Shown here piece after piece: positions 8,720 through 17,859 of a stretch of 64,000 nucleotides of DNA; the first letter of the stretch is position 1; the number at the start of each line of letters is the position of its first letter. The position numbers were made by a program, and so were the translations under genes. The stretch spans positions 1 to 64,000 of the forward strand of contig JAHLLS010000007.1 of NCBI GenBank assembly GCA_020444045.1, in the 5' to 3' direction. The notes below the pieces were generated by a model that worked only from the letters and a program-made list of their open reading frames with translations, was not told the origin of the DNA and ran no database searches. This DNA comes from Deltaproteobacteria bacterium (GTDB lineage: Bacteria > Desulfobacterota > Desulfobacteria > Desulfobacterales > UBA5852).

Positions 8720-10060
8720 ATGCTCGACATCCTCAAATTAAAATTTGCCGATGTGATGCTGGACAAAAACTTTTCAGAAGTTTTAACAGGATCATTCTGG
8801 GCCCTTGCGGCAAGGGTTTCGGCAACATTTGCATCATTGCTAATAAGCGTTTTTGTTTCACGTTTCTATGGCGCGACTATGTTAGGCACCCTCGCTATTA
8901 TTAATGCGAGTTTTACGATTCTATCGATTTTCACATTGTTTGGCATAAATACTTCAATCATCAGGTTGATCCCTGAATACCTGACAAAATTTTCAGCATC
9001 TTCAGCATTTAAACTATTCAGAACTACTCAAACTATTGTAATTTTTGCCTCAATATGCATGAGTATATTTATCGCTATGTTTTCGAAATACATAGCGATT
9101 CAAATTTATCATAAACCTAATTTATCTCATTTTTTTATGTTCGCAGCATGGTTTATTGCATTTAGATCTCTGATGGATTTATACTCCCAGGCTATCCGTG
9201 GGTTGGGACTTATCAGGGCGTTTGCTGTAATGCAATTTTTACCTTCATTTTCGATGCTTCTTATTCTTACCGGTTTGACCTTATCATACCACGATAATGC
9301 CAATCCTGTGTATGCACAAATTTCCGCATGGATATTCACCGCCATAGTAGGATATATATTAATATCTGTTAGTTTTAAAAAAAAAAGACATATTGACGAT
9401 GTCATTGTACCTATCTCTTACAAAAAAATATTGGCAATATCTTCTCCAATGATGATGACCACATCAATTCATTTTATCATTTCACAAACGGGTATAATAC
9501 TGCTCGGGATATTTAGAACCGAGGCTGATGTTGGATTTTATTCCATCGCTGTTAAATTATCAACATTAACCGTGTTTGCTCTATATGCTATTAACAGTAT
9601 GGCTGCTACAAAATTTTCAGAGCTTTATGCTAATGGACGCATCGATGAATTGTTTTTACTAGCCCAAAAATCCTCAAAACTTATTTTTTTTGTTACTGTG
9701 CCAATTATTTTTATCTTGATTATATTTGGAAAACCCTTGATTTCGATTGCATTTGGAAATGAATTTACAAAAGCATATTTCGTGCTGGTTGTATTAATAA
9801 TCGGGCAGTTTGTCAGCTCGACCTCTGGATCAACGGGATATTTTATGAATATGACCGGTAACCAGATTGTTTTTCGAAATATTATGATTACCACTGGTAT
9901 TTTGAATATATTATTTAATTTATTTTTCATTAAATTATTTGGTATTTTCGGAGCTGCCCTGTCTAGCACACTAAGCTTGGCATTATGGAATATTTGGGTA
10001 TTACTATTTTTGAAAAAGCGTTATGGAAAAACGCTTTGTTATTTACCGTTCATAAAGTGA
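8720..10060 (+). CDS. Wzx-like polysaccharide flippase (MOP superfamily)
   Basis: 446-aa multispanning inner-membrane protein expected to flip lipid-linked repeat units to the periplasm for polymerisation. The N-terminus GSFWALAARVSATFASLLIS...VSRFYGATMLGTLAI is characteristic of the polysaccharide biosynthesis/MATE-like family, and about twelve to fourteen hydrophobic segments follow, with loops rich in Lys and Arg. The length is typical. It lies in the middle of the island, which places it as the exporter for the glycan made by the surrounding transferases. No Wzy polymerase was recognised in the window. Confidence 0.88.
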   Translation: MLDILKLKFADVMLDKNFSEVLTGSFWALAARVSATFASLLISVFVSRFYGATMLGTLAIINASFTILSIFTLFGINTSIIRLIPEYLTKFSASSAFKLFRTTQTIVIFASICMSIFIAMFSKYIAIQIYHKPNLSHFFMFAAWFIAFRSLMDLYSQAIRGLGLIRAFAVMQFLPSFSMLLILTGLTLSYHDNANPVYAQISAWIFTAIVGYILISVSFKKKRHIDDVIVPISYKKILAISSPMMMTTSIHFIISQTGIILLGIFRTEADVGFYSIAVKLSTLTVFALYAINSMAATKFSELYANGRIDELFLLAQKSSKLIFFVTVPIIFILIIFGKPLISIAFGNEFTKAYFVLVVLIIGQFVSSTSGSTGYFMNMTGNQIVFRNIMITTGILNILFNLFFIKLFGIFGAALSSTLSLALWNIWVLLFLKKRYGKTLCYLPFIK

Positions 10061-10127
10061 AAATCTGCCTTATGATCTTGTGGAATATTCTTTCTTTCAA
10101 ATTGCATAAATTACAAAAATAAATTAA

Positions 10128-11012
10128 ATGAAAACGATCGTATATATCATTTGTGATACTCGATCAGGGTCCACCCTGCTTGGAGATATGCTATCCAAAT
10201 CACCCGATGTTTTTTTTGGAGGCGAACTTCAAAATATCGGAGGATATTTATATGAAAAAGGAACCGGGGCTTCTTGGAATTATTCTTGTTCCTGTGGCGA
10301 CAGCTTGAGATGTTGCCAATTCTGGAGGAAAATTCTAAGTAACAGAAATATTATGAATTTTGATAAAAAATTTGACACGCTAATTGAATGGAAATTTAAT
10401 AAAAGATTTGCGATAAGATACTTAATTTCACTAAAAAAAAACAACTATATTAAAAAATTACTAAAAAATAGCTGCAAAAAACGCATATTAAACAATATAG
10501 AAAATTTATATGAAACGATATTTTCTATCGGCAAATCAAAGTATATAATCGATTCATCAAAACGCCCCTGGCAAGCTTTACAAATATATAAATACACCAG
10601 TTTTAAAATTAAATTTATTTATTTGAAACGTGATATAAAAGCGGTAACAATTTCCAAATTAAAATGGGATAAATGCCAAAGCAGTATTTATAAGCAAGCT
10701 ACCTATTTTTTTAGTACATATGTATATAATTTAATTTGTTGTAGAATGATAAAAATGATAAATCCACATAATTTAATGGAAATTACATATGAAAATTTAA
10801 CTAAAAATCCTAAGGAATCAATATCGCTTATATTTGACTTCTTAGGCATAGAAAACTACTACTTTTCAAAATATATGGATTGTAAAAAAGGGCATTCAAT
10901 AGGTGGGACACCTACCAGATTTAAAAAAAGGCCTATCATTTACGATGAACGGTGGAAAAATGAAATTGAAAAGATGCCTATGCTGAAAGTACTTGGAAAA
11001 TATTTTGGATGA
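10128..11012 (+). CDS. Sulfotransferase family protein with Cys-rich insert
   Basis: 294-aa PAPS-dependent sulfotransferase. The PAPS 5'-loop is DTRSGSTLLGDML (residues 10-22), and the 3'-phosphate strand-helix is FIYLKRDIKAVTISKLK. The family's C-terminal YENLTKNPKESISLIFDFLGI signature is present. The insert SCSCGDSLRCCQFW contains Cys54, Cys56, Cys62 and Cys63, a feature seen in one subgroup of bacterial and animal carbohydrate sulfotransferases. It is distinct from the one at 3422, so two different positions may be sulfated. Substrate unknown. AT-rich, like its neighbours. Confidence 0.85.
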   Translation: MKTIVYIICDTRSGSTLLGDMLSKSPDVFFGGELQNIGGYLYEKGTGASWNYSCSCGDSLRCCQFWRKILSNRNIMNFDKKFDTLIEWKFNKRFAIRYLISLKKNNYIKKLLKNSCKKRILNNIENLYETIFSIGKSKYIIDSSKRPWQALQIYKYTSFKIKFIYLKRDIKAVTISKLKWDKCQSSIYKQATYFFSTYVYNLICCRMIKMINPHNLMEITYENLTKNPKESISLIFDFLGIENYYFSKYMDCKKGHSIGGTPTRFKKRPIIYDERWKNEIEKMPMLKVLGKYFG

Positions 11013-11079
11013 TTGAACAATCCTAAAGGGATCTATCTTTAATCTGGCTGTTTAAATATTGTAATGCGAAAATCACCTA

Positions 11080-12174
11080 TTGAATAAACAATCAAAAATT
11101 TTATTTGTTTTGCCGTCTTCTCAGTGTGGCGGGGCCGAAAAAGTTATTTTTACAATTATCGAGAACCTTTCAAGAAAGAGATTTCTAACTGCTTTAGTAT
11201 TGATTAATAGTGCTGGTCCTCTTCTCAGTAAGACACCAAATGATGTTAGTTTGTTTTCTTTGAATCGAAAACGCGTAAGCCGCTCTTTTTTTCCTATACT
11301 AACTATCGTTTGGAGGCTAAAGCCAGAGATTATATTGACGAGTATATTCCATCTCAATCTCGCCTTTCTTATATTGAAACCTCTTTTTCCCAGAAAAACA
11401 AAAGTCGTTATTCGAGAAAGCAATTTGCCATCTTTTGTGTTAAGGCGTGAAAGATCTCCAAAGCTATTCAATATATTAATAAAACAATTTTATTCAAAAG
11501 CTGATCGGATCATCTGTTTGGGCAATTCTATGAGGGATGATCTAATTAGAAATTTTCGTGTTCCCCCTAAGATTATACGAAACATAGAGAATCCTGTTGA
11601 TATTAATGTTCTAAAAAAACTCTCACACGAATATAAAAACCCTTTTGATAAAAATAGGTTTAATTATTTGGCTGTTGGCTCTTTAACTTCTCAAAAGGGA
11701 TTCGATATTCTAATTGATGCTATGGAATTAATCGTAAAAGAACGGTTAAATGTTCATCTATCAATACTGGGTGATGGCCCTTTAAAAGATGAATTATACA
11801 ACCTCATTGTTCAAAAAGGTCTTTCAAATTTTATATCGCTTTATGGTTTCGTAAATAACCCTTATCCGTATTTCTATCATGCGGATCGTTTCATTCTATC
11901 ATCGCGTTACGAGGGGATGCCCAATGTCGTGCTTGAATCCCTTGCATTAGGGACACCTGTCATCGCATTTGACAACCCTGGTTGTATCCGTGACATCATC
12001 ACGAATATTAAGCAGGGGATTTTAGTAAAACCCTGCACCGCCGACGTATTAGCGCGTGAAATGCTTAATGTCTGCCGATTAGGAACTTCAGAGCAGAAAG
12101 AATCGCTGCTGCCTGAAAAATTCTTGCTCGAGAATGTAATCAAACGATATGAGGATCTGCTTGAATCTGTGTGA
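11080..12174 (+). CDS. Glycosyltransferase family 4
   Basis: GT-B retaining glycosyltransferase, 364 aa. It opens with KILFVLPSSQCGGAEKVIFT (the N-domain glycine motif and acceptor side); the donor domain has YLAVGSLTSQKGFDILIDAM, LSILGDGPLKDEL and SSRYEGMPNVVLESLALG (E-x7-E site). TTG 11080 is the only start that keeps the first beta strand. A seven-codon frame (ATG 11064, ending TAA 11087) overlaps this start in another frame and could couple or restrict translation. Sugar specificity cannot be assigned. Confidence 0.87.
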   Translation: MNKQSKILFVLPSSQCGGAEKVIFTIIENLSRKRFLTALVLINSAGPLLSKTPNDVSLFSLNRKRVSRSFFPILTIVWRLKPEIILTSIFHLNLAFLILKPLFPRKTKVVIRESNLPSFVLRRERSPKLFNILIKQFYSKADRIICLGNSMRDDLIRNFRVPPKIIRNIENPVDINVLKKLSHEYKNPFDKNRFNYLAVGSLTSQKGFDILIDAMELIVKERLNVHLSILGDGPLKDELYNLIVQKGLSNFISLYGFVNNPYPYFYHADRFILSSRYEGMPNVVLESLALGTPVIAFDNPGCIRDIITNIKQGILVKPCTADVLAREMLNVCRLGTSEQKESLLPEKFLLENVIKRYEDLLESV

Positions 12175-12231
12175 TGTATCGATTTTGGCCGATACCGAAA
12201 AACTTTATTCTTTAATGGTTTTTTTCTCCTA

Positions 12232-13299
12232 ATGCGCAAGATATTCATCCTCCTTCCATCACCGCATCCGACAGGGCCGATAAAAGGCGCTATCGCATTA
12301 GCGAATTTCATTTATAGAGATCATCCGACGACCATCGTGTACATAAAATCCGGACCCGGCGTCGATACCGCAATCGCACCCTCCATCAATATTGTTTCAC
12401 TGGCTAATCAAAAATTCCTTATTCAAAAAATAATTGCCTACCGACGAATGATCAAAAGGGAAGGGAGCGGTCGGAAGAACGTATCGCTATCCTTTTGTTT
12501 TTCCGCTGACTTTACAAACCTCTTTTGTGCCAATAGCGCCACAACGATCAGCTACGTGAGGGGCAATCTGCCCATCAACTACCAATTTGCATTCGGGAAA
12601 GTTGGCTTTTTAGTTGGTGGCTTTCACCTTTGGTTTCTAAGATGGTTCAACCACGTCATTGCCATGAACTCCATTATGGCGGATCAGATCGAGCACTATT
12701 GCGGCAAACGACCGCACATCGTGGGGAATTTTATAGACGAAAACTTTCTTCATCCATACCGAAAGCGATCCACCTTGAAGAAAGGCCCCTTTCGGTTCAT
12801 CTATGTCGGCCGTCTGACGGCGCTCAAAAACGTACAATCGATTTTTAACGCTTCGAAAGTTTTAAAAGATAAAGGAATTGCCTTTCATCTGGACATCGTC
12901 GGGGACGGCGAATCGATGCCCGAACTAGCTCGATCAGCCAATCAGTTGCACATCACGGATGTGCTTACCTTCCATGGCCACTTGAAATTCCCTTATACCC
13001 TGATGGCCCAAGCCGACTGTTTGGTGTTGCCGTCCGTTACTGAAGGCGTGTCGCGTTCGGTGTTAGAGGCGCTTTTTTTAGGGGTACCGTGCCTGGTCAG
13101 AAATATTGACGGCAACGTGGAACTCATTTTTGATGGGGAGAACGGGTATTTGTTTCAGAATGACGAAGAGCTCAGCGACTTGATGATCAAAACGGCCGGC
13201 TTGTCCAGGAGACCTTTGAATAAAAGTGGTAATTTATTGCCTGATAATTATCGTCAAAAGGTGAATACCCAAAAATTGCTTGGAATCATCAATGGCTGA
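12232..13299 (+). CDS. Glycosyltransferase family 4
   Basis: 355-aa GT4 enzyme. The N-domain begins IFILLPSPHPTGPIKGAIAL, and the C-domain shows FRFIYVGRLTALKNVQSIFNA, LDIVGDGESMPEL and VLPSVTEGVSRSVLEALFLG (E-x7-E). Base composition is clearly less AT-rich than the genes to its left, so the boundary between the accessory island and the older part of the cluster may lie just upstream. There is no good Shine-Dalgarno before ATG 12232. Its stop overlaps the start of the next methyltransferase by eight bases (ATGGCTGA), indicating co-translation. Confidence 0.87.
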   Translation: MRKIFILLPSPHPTGPIKGAIALANFIYRDHPTTIVYIKSGPGVDTAIAPSINIVSLANQKFLIQKIIAYRRMIKREGSGRKNVSLSFCFSADFTNLFCANSATTISYVRGNLPINYQFAFGKVGFLVGGFHLWFLRWFNHVIAMNSIMADQIEHYCGKRPHIVGNFIDENFLHPYRKRSTLKKGPFRFIYVGRLTALKNVQSIFNASKVLKDKGIAFHLDIVGDGESMPELARSANQLHITDVLTFHGHLKFPYTLMAQADCLVLPSVTEGVSRSVLEALFLGVPCLVRNIDGNVELIFDGENGYLFQNDEELSDLMIKTAGLSRRPLNKSGNLLPDNYRQKVNTQKLLGIING

Positions 13300-13855
13300 A
13301 CATGAACAATACTTTGATTATCTGACGAAAAGAAGCTGGCGGGCATTGCTGTATCGCAAATTCTATTTATACCCCCGACTTTGCTATCACCTCAAAGGGT
13401 TGACCCTTGACGTGGGGTGCGGTATCGGCGACATGCTTCAGTCCCGCCGCAATACGATCGGCGCCGACATTAACCCGTATCTTGTTGCCTACTGCCGGCA
13501 AAAAGGACTGGATGCTCGGCTGATTGAAGATGGCCGTCTGCCATTTGAAAATGAAACCTTTCAATCGGTCGTATTGGATAACGTGCTCGAACACATTCTC
13601 TCGCCCAATGATCTCATCGATGAGCTTTACAGAGTCATTGAACAAGGTGGGCGGCTGGTCATCGGGGTCCCTGGAGCAAAAGGATATCGTCGTGATGCCG
13701 ATCACAAAGTTTTTTATGATGAAAAGAAACTTACCGATACCATTCAAGGAAAAGGCTTCGTTAGATCTTCGACCTTTTATACCCCTATCAAATCAGACTG
13801 GATGAACCATCATTTGTCTTTTTATTGCCTCTTTGGGGTCTTCTTGAAGTCATGA
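13292..13855 (+). CDS. SAM-dependent methyltransferase
   Basis: Short class I methyltransferase, 187 aa, with motif I LTLDVGCGIGDML, motif II IGADINPYLV and the Methyltransf_11 stretch FQSVVLDNVLEHI followed by ELYRVIEQGGRLVIGVPG. ATG 13292 is chosen since it overlaps the upstream GT4 stop; an in-frame TTG at 13280 is less likely. Probably methylates a cell-surface sugar, given the cluster. Specific acceptor unknown. Confidence 0.82.
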   Translation: MAEHEQYFDYLTKRSWRALLYRKFYLYPRLCYHLKGLTLDVGCGIGDMLQSRRNTIGADINPYLVAYCRQKGLDARLIEDGRLPFENETFQSVVLDNVLEHILSPNDLIDELYRVIEQGGRLVIGVPGAKGYRRDADHKVFYDEKKLTDTIQGKGFVRSSTFYTPIKSDWMNHHLSFYCLFGVFLKS

Positions 13856-13916
13856 ATCACTCTAATCGCGCATAAACCGCGCGGCAACCTAAACATCAGC
13901 GCAATAGAATCAACAT

Positions 13917-14996
13917 ATGGCACCCACTGCGAAAGCAACCAATACAAACGCCCCTTTCAAAAAATGGCTAATCTCGTCCTTTTCTGAATCCCTTCCCAAA
14001 GGCCGCATTAAATCCCTCGACATCCTTCGAGGACTTGCCATCATCATGATGACCATTCCTCATCAAACGATTGTATTCGGACTGAAACATTCGCTTGTTG
14101 GTCACCAACTCTATATGATCGGTTACTACTACACCCGTCCAATGTTCATCGCTGTATCGGGAATGGCAATCGTGTTGTACGAAAGAAAATACCGCTGTCC
14201 TTTCCGCATGATTGTCCACGGGGTTGTTTTATTTCTGATGGCCTGGTGCGTTGATATTATCACTCACCAGAATTATGGAATTGATTGGGATATATTCCAA
14301 CTCATCGGGGGGTGCTATGCCCTTGCGGGATTATTCAACTATATCGAAAGGAACGATTTAAGATTGTTGGGGGTCTTTGCATTGATTCTTTTTTGGTTTT
14401 TCCTACCCGGTATGCGACCCGATCAAGGTCATACACCCATCTGGCCTTTCGGCATTTACTTTCTTGGCGGGTATCTGATCGGCAAATGGGGGATCGGCCA
14501 GTACAATCGCATGTGGTCAGTCCTTATGGTACTTATGGCAAGCATTGCTTACCTGGTCTATTTCTATATGTTTTGCGAGCGCACGTTAGAATTGAGCACA
14601 AACGCCTATGGTATTGCCGCAACCCATGCGGTTATATTCGTTCTTTTGTGTCTGACATTGTTCTTAGAAAAGCAGAATTTTGCAAACAAACAACCGCTAT
14701 CGATGATATTAAGGTTCGGAATCTATCCGGTAACACTGTATTTCATACAACAATTTTTTGTGGTGTTCGGTCTTGCCATCAACTTGAAGCTGGCGCTGAC
14801 GGGCAACGCCAGCATCGATTGCATACTGCACACGACAGTGCTTCTTATCGGTATGTATATTTCAACCTATTTGTTTGACCGATTGAAGTTTTTGAGCATC
14901 GAATTCTGGCTCCGTAAATCCGAATCCATCGTTATGGATTTTGTTCCTGAGCGGGGCATATTCAAACCTTTTTCCTCCAAAGAGTTCCTTGGTTAG
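13917..14996 (+). CDS. Membrane acyltransferase of the DUF1624/HGSNAT-like family
   Basis: 359-aa polytopic membrane protein. The opening RIKSLDILRGLAIIMMTIPHQ (from residue 30) is the signature of the heparan-alpha-glucosaminide N-acetyltransferase catalytic-like/DUF1624 group, in which the Asp-Ile-Leu-Arg-Gly helix begins the domain and a nearby His is conserved. About nine to ten hydrophobic helices follow. Members are thought to transfer acyl groups to sugars across the membrane. This would be a second membrane acyltransferase in the window, unrelated in sequence to the OafA-like one. A role in decorating the glycan is inferred from location. Confidence 0.75.
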   Translation: MAPTAKATNTNAPFKKWLISSFSESLPKGRIKSLDILRGLAIIMMTIPHQTIVFGLKHSLVGHQLYMIGYYYTRPMFIAVSGMAIVLYERKYRCPFRMIVHGVVLFLMAWCVDIITHQNYGIDWDIFQLIGGCYALAGLFNYIERNDLRLLGVFALILFWFFLPGMRPDQGHTPIWPFGIYFLGGYLIGKWGIGQYNRMWSVLMVLMASIAYLVYFYMFCERTLELSTNAYGIAATHAVIFVLLCLTLFLEKQNFANKQPLSMILRFGIYPVTLYFIQQFFVVFGLAINLKLALTGNASIDCILHTTVLLIGMYISTYLFDRLKFLSIEFWLRKSESIVMDFVPERGIFKPFSSKEFLG

Positions 14997-15011
14997 CCGA
15001 CCCACACTTCT

Positions 15012-15779
15012 ATGATCGATGATCTGCTATCCATTTCAATTGTCGTCCACAGCCAGGCAGCCATTGCCCACCAGTTGCTTGACGATATCGCGGCCCTCGG
15101 AAACCAGGTGTCTGTTGAGGTCATATTTACCCTCAACACCGATGAATCGCTTCCTTTCGACCCTCATGGCTACCGTTTTCCCTTAAAGATCATTCGGAAT
15201 CAAACTCCCAAAGGGTTTGGTGCCAATCACAATTTCGCATTCAAGCAATCACGGGGAAACTATTACTGTGTCCTGAACCCCGACATCCGTCTCATCGGGA
15301 ATCCTTTCGACACCCTCATCGAATGTCTTAAAGAACACGGCAATGGCGTGGTGGGGCCAAGAATTATCAACCCCGCGGGAACGATAGAAAACAGCGCCCG
15401 CCGTTTTCCGACCCCTTTCAGTATCCTTAAAAAGGCCGTCGGTGGATCGATAGAACTTGACTATCATCAGACCGAAGCGGTTTTTGAACCCGACTGGATT
15501 GGCGGAATGTTCATGCTTTTTGACAGGAGTTGCTTTGAGATGATCCAAGGTTTCGATGAACGCTATTTCTTGTACTATGAGGATGTCGATATTTGTGCAC
15601 GCCTGAAGATGGCCTGCATGTCTGTTCTTAAATGCCCGGATGCCAAGGCCGTACACGATGGCCGCGGTGACAGCCATCGCAACCTCAAATACATGCAGTG
15701 GCATCTTCGCAGCATGGCGCGATTTTTTATGTCGAAGGGGTTTTGGAAATTGGCCGTGCTGCCGCGATCGAGAGGTTAG
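15012..15779 (+). CDS. Glycosyltransferase family 2 (rhamnosyltransferase-like)
   Basis: 255-aa GT-A inverting glycosyltransferase. The donor side shows NQTPKGFGANHNFAFKQSRG followed by the metal-binding NPDIRL motif; the catalytic base region is GFDERYFLYYEDVDICARL. This arrangement is typical of WbbL-like rhamnosyltransferases, although the exact sugar cannot be certain. The first strand LSISIVVHSQ is a little unusual, lacking the common Asn-rich turn. It ends six bases before the epimerase start, in the same operon. Confidence 0.85.
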   Translation: MIDDLLSISIVVHSQAAIAHQLLDDIAALGNQVSVEVIFTLNTDESLPFDPHGYRFPLKIIRNQTPKGFGANHNFAFKQSRGNYYCVLNPDIRLIGNPFDTLIECLKEHGNGVVGPRIINPAGTIENSARRFPTPFSILKKAVGGSIELDYHQTEAVFEPDWIGGMFMLFDRSCFEMIQGFDERYFLYYEDVDICARLKMACMSVLKCPDAKAVHDGRGDSHRNLKYMQWHLRSMARFFMSKGFWKLAVLPRSRG

Positions 15780-15785
15780 AACAGC

Positions 15786-16769
15786 ATGCGCGCACTCGTT
15801 ACCGGGGCCACGGGAATGATAGGTCCGGCTCTTGTAAATCAGCTGTTAGCAAAAGAATGGAAGGTCAGGATTCTCGTCCGTCGTTCTTTTGTTCCGGAAC
15901 TTTTTACAACATCGGTTGAGAGCGCTATCGGAGATGTTGCAGTTCCGCAGTCCCTCCAACCCGCAATGGAAGGCGTGGATATCGTTTTTCACCTGGCTGC
16001 CAAACTTCACCTCAACGATCCCTCCTCAGATCAGGTGCAGGAATACCGGCGAGTCAACCACGACGGGGCAATAAATGTCGCCCAGGCCGCTATCGCGGCC
16101 AAGGTGAAACGCATGGTGCATTTCAGCACGATCAGTGTTTACGGCCCCAGTATAGGCCTTGATCCTTTTACGGAAACATCTCCGCTCAATCCCCAATCGC
16201 TTTACGCCGAAACGAAAATACAATCGGAAGAGGGGATTCGCACAATTTTTAAAGATAACCCGCGATCGTCGGTCGTGGTATTGCGGCTTGCTGCGGTTTA
16301 CGGCCCACGCCTGCAGGGCAACTACCGCACCCTCGTCAAGGCCCTGCAACGCGGTCTCTTCTGGCCGGTCGGAAACGGTCAAAATCGCCGCACCATGATT
16401 TACATTGACGATCTGGTGCGCGCCGCCATTCTGACAGCCGAACATCCTGCTGCGGCGGATTCGATTTTCAATGTCACCGATGGTAGGATTCACACCCTGA
16501 ACGAAGTAATGATAGCGATTACCCAGGCTTTAGGGAAAAAGCCACCGCTATTGCGATTGCCTCGTCGCCCGGTGCAGAAGATTGCGGCGCTGGCGGACCA
16601 CCTCACCGAAACATTGCGGCTGCCAACGCCAAGATTGCGCCTTCTGGTTGACAAGGTCGTGGAAGACGTTGCGGCCAGCGGTGATAAATTATGTCGCCAA
16701 TTATCTTTCCGTCCTCAATATGATATAGAGCAGGGCTGGCTGGCAGCCTTGAAAACCTGGGAAAAGTGA
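15786..16769 (+). CDS. NAD-dependent epimerase/dehydratase (extended SDR)
   Basis: 327-aa extended short-chain dehydrogenase acting on nucleotide-activated or lipid-linked sugars. The Rossmann glycine motif is VTGATGMIGPAL at the N-terminus; the catalytic part has HFSTISVYGP and SLYAETKIQSE (Tyr-x3-Lys); NVTDGRIHTLNEV is a common C-domain pattern. It could be a 4-epimerase or a 4-ketoreductase producing the acceptor sugar. Sequences of this kind often sit between GT2 genes and WecA-like transferases. Exact reaction not assignable. Confidence 0.82.
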   Translation: MRALVTGATGMIGPALVNQLLAKEWKVRILVRRSFVPELFTTSVESAIGDVAVPQSLQPAMEGVDIVFHLAAKLHLNDPSSDQVQEYRRVNHDGAINVAQAAIAAKVKRMVHFSTISVYGPSIGLDPFTETSPLNPQSLYAETKIQSEEGIRTIFKDNPRSSVVVLRLAAVYGPRLQGNYRTLVKALQRGLFWPVGNGQNRRTMIYIDDLVRAAILTAEHPAAADSIFNVTDGRIHTLNEVMIAITQALGKKPPLLRLPRRPVQKIAALADHLTETLRLPTPRLRLLVDKVVEDVAASGDKLCRQLSFRPQYDIEQGWLAALKTWEK

Positions 16770-16905
16770 GCCCGCTAACAACCAGCGGCATCCCTGCAAT
16801 AAGGAATAGGACTTTTTTGTCTGAGCAACTTGAGAGGCCATAGCCACTTTGTTATAGACGACCGGAGGCGGTTAAGAGTTGGATGCACTTGGGGAAAATG
16901 GCGTG

Positions 16906-17841
16906 ATGAAAAACCCAACAATTGAATTGGCCACACATGAAGACATCGAACAAATTGTGGACTTGCGACAACACTGCATGCCCCACGTGCCCACCTCGAA
17001 AAGTCTCGTTGAATGGCAATTTTTTAAGAATCCTTTGGGAACGGCAAACGTTTATGTCATTCGCTCGTCTGCGGGACTTGTTTCCATGATTGCAACCTTA
17101 CCACGGAATATTCGTGTCCGAGGCGAGGTTAGAAAAGGCCGCACCATGGTGGATATCATGACAGTGCCCGCCTATCGCGGAAAAGGCATTGCACACCAGC
17201 ATGGTTTTCGTTGCTGGCAGGACATGACTGATGCCTGCGAAATCGCCTATATACTCCCCAATCAGCATTCGGAAAAAAGCTTCCGTCGGGCGGGATGGAC
17301 GGAATTAATGCGGGTACCCTTGCGCCTTATAAAGGTCGCTTCGGGCGCCCTCAAGCCTTTTCACAATGTCTATCAGAAAGTCGAATCATTCGATTCCCGG
17401 GCAACGGAGGTCTGGAACCGCTGCCCCTTCCCGGTCGGTGTACACCGTGATGCCGATTACCTGAATTGGCGCTACAGCAAGCCGGATAGCGTTTATAGCC
17501 AATTTATGATTGGCGACGATCAAGGCGTAATCGTCCTCAAGCTGTTTTCCGATGGCACAAATAGCCTGGCGCATATTTGCGAATTGTTTGTCGCAGATTC
17601 CCAGCCCTCTGTTGTGGAAGATGCGCTGCGGTTCTGCCATGACTTTGCCGCACGTTCGGGTGCCGATACCCTGACATGCTGGATGTCTGAAGGCCACGTT
17701 GATGAATCCGTCTATACCGCTTTCGGATTCAAGCTCGAGCACCCGGAACGATTTATCTTTTTTAAACCTGCGATAGCCTCGGATAAAGCGTTAAAAGAAA
17801 TTCCCTGGCATTTTAGCCAAGGAGATAGCGATGTTTATTAG
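16906..17841 (+). CDS. GNAT-family N-acetyltransferase
   Basis: About 311 aa. The acetyl-CoA pyrophosphate loop is seen as TVPAYRGKGIAHQHG (consensus R/Q-x-x-G-x-G/A), preceded by a beta-strand with MVDIMTV. The C-terminal half repeats an alpha/beta arrangement and may be a second degenerate GNAT fold. ATG 16906 is favoured (GGGGAAAA upstream); TTG 16879 is possible. Lying beside a PIG-L deacetylase, it may re-acylate an amino sugar after deacetylation. That pairing is inference. Confidence 0.72.
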   Translation: MKNPTIELATHEDIEQIVDLRQHCMPHVPTSKSLVEWQFFKNPLGTANVYVIRSSAGLVSMIATLPRNIRVRGEVRKGRTMVDIMTVPAYRGKGIAHQHGFRCWQDMTDACEIAYILPNQHSEKSFRRAGWTELMRVPLRLIKVASGALKPFHNVYQKVESFDSRATEVWNRCPFPVGVHRDADYLNWRYSKPDSVYSQFMIGDDQGVIVLKLFSDGTNSLAHICELFVADSQPSVVEDALRFCHDFAARSGADTLTCWMSEGHVDESVYTAFGFKLEHPERFIFFKPAIASDKALKEIPWHFSQGDSDVY

Positions 17842-17859
17842 ACGGACAAGGGTGATATC

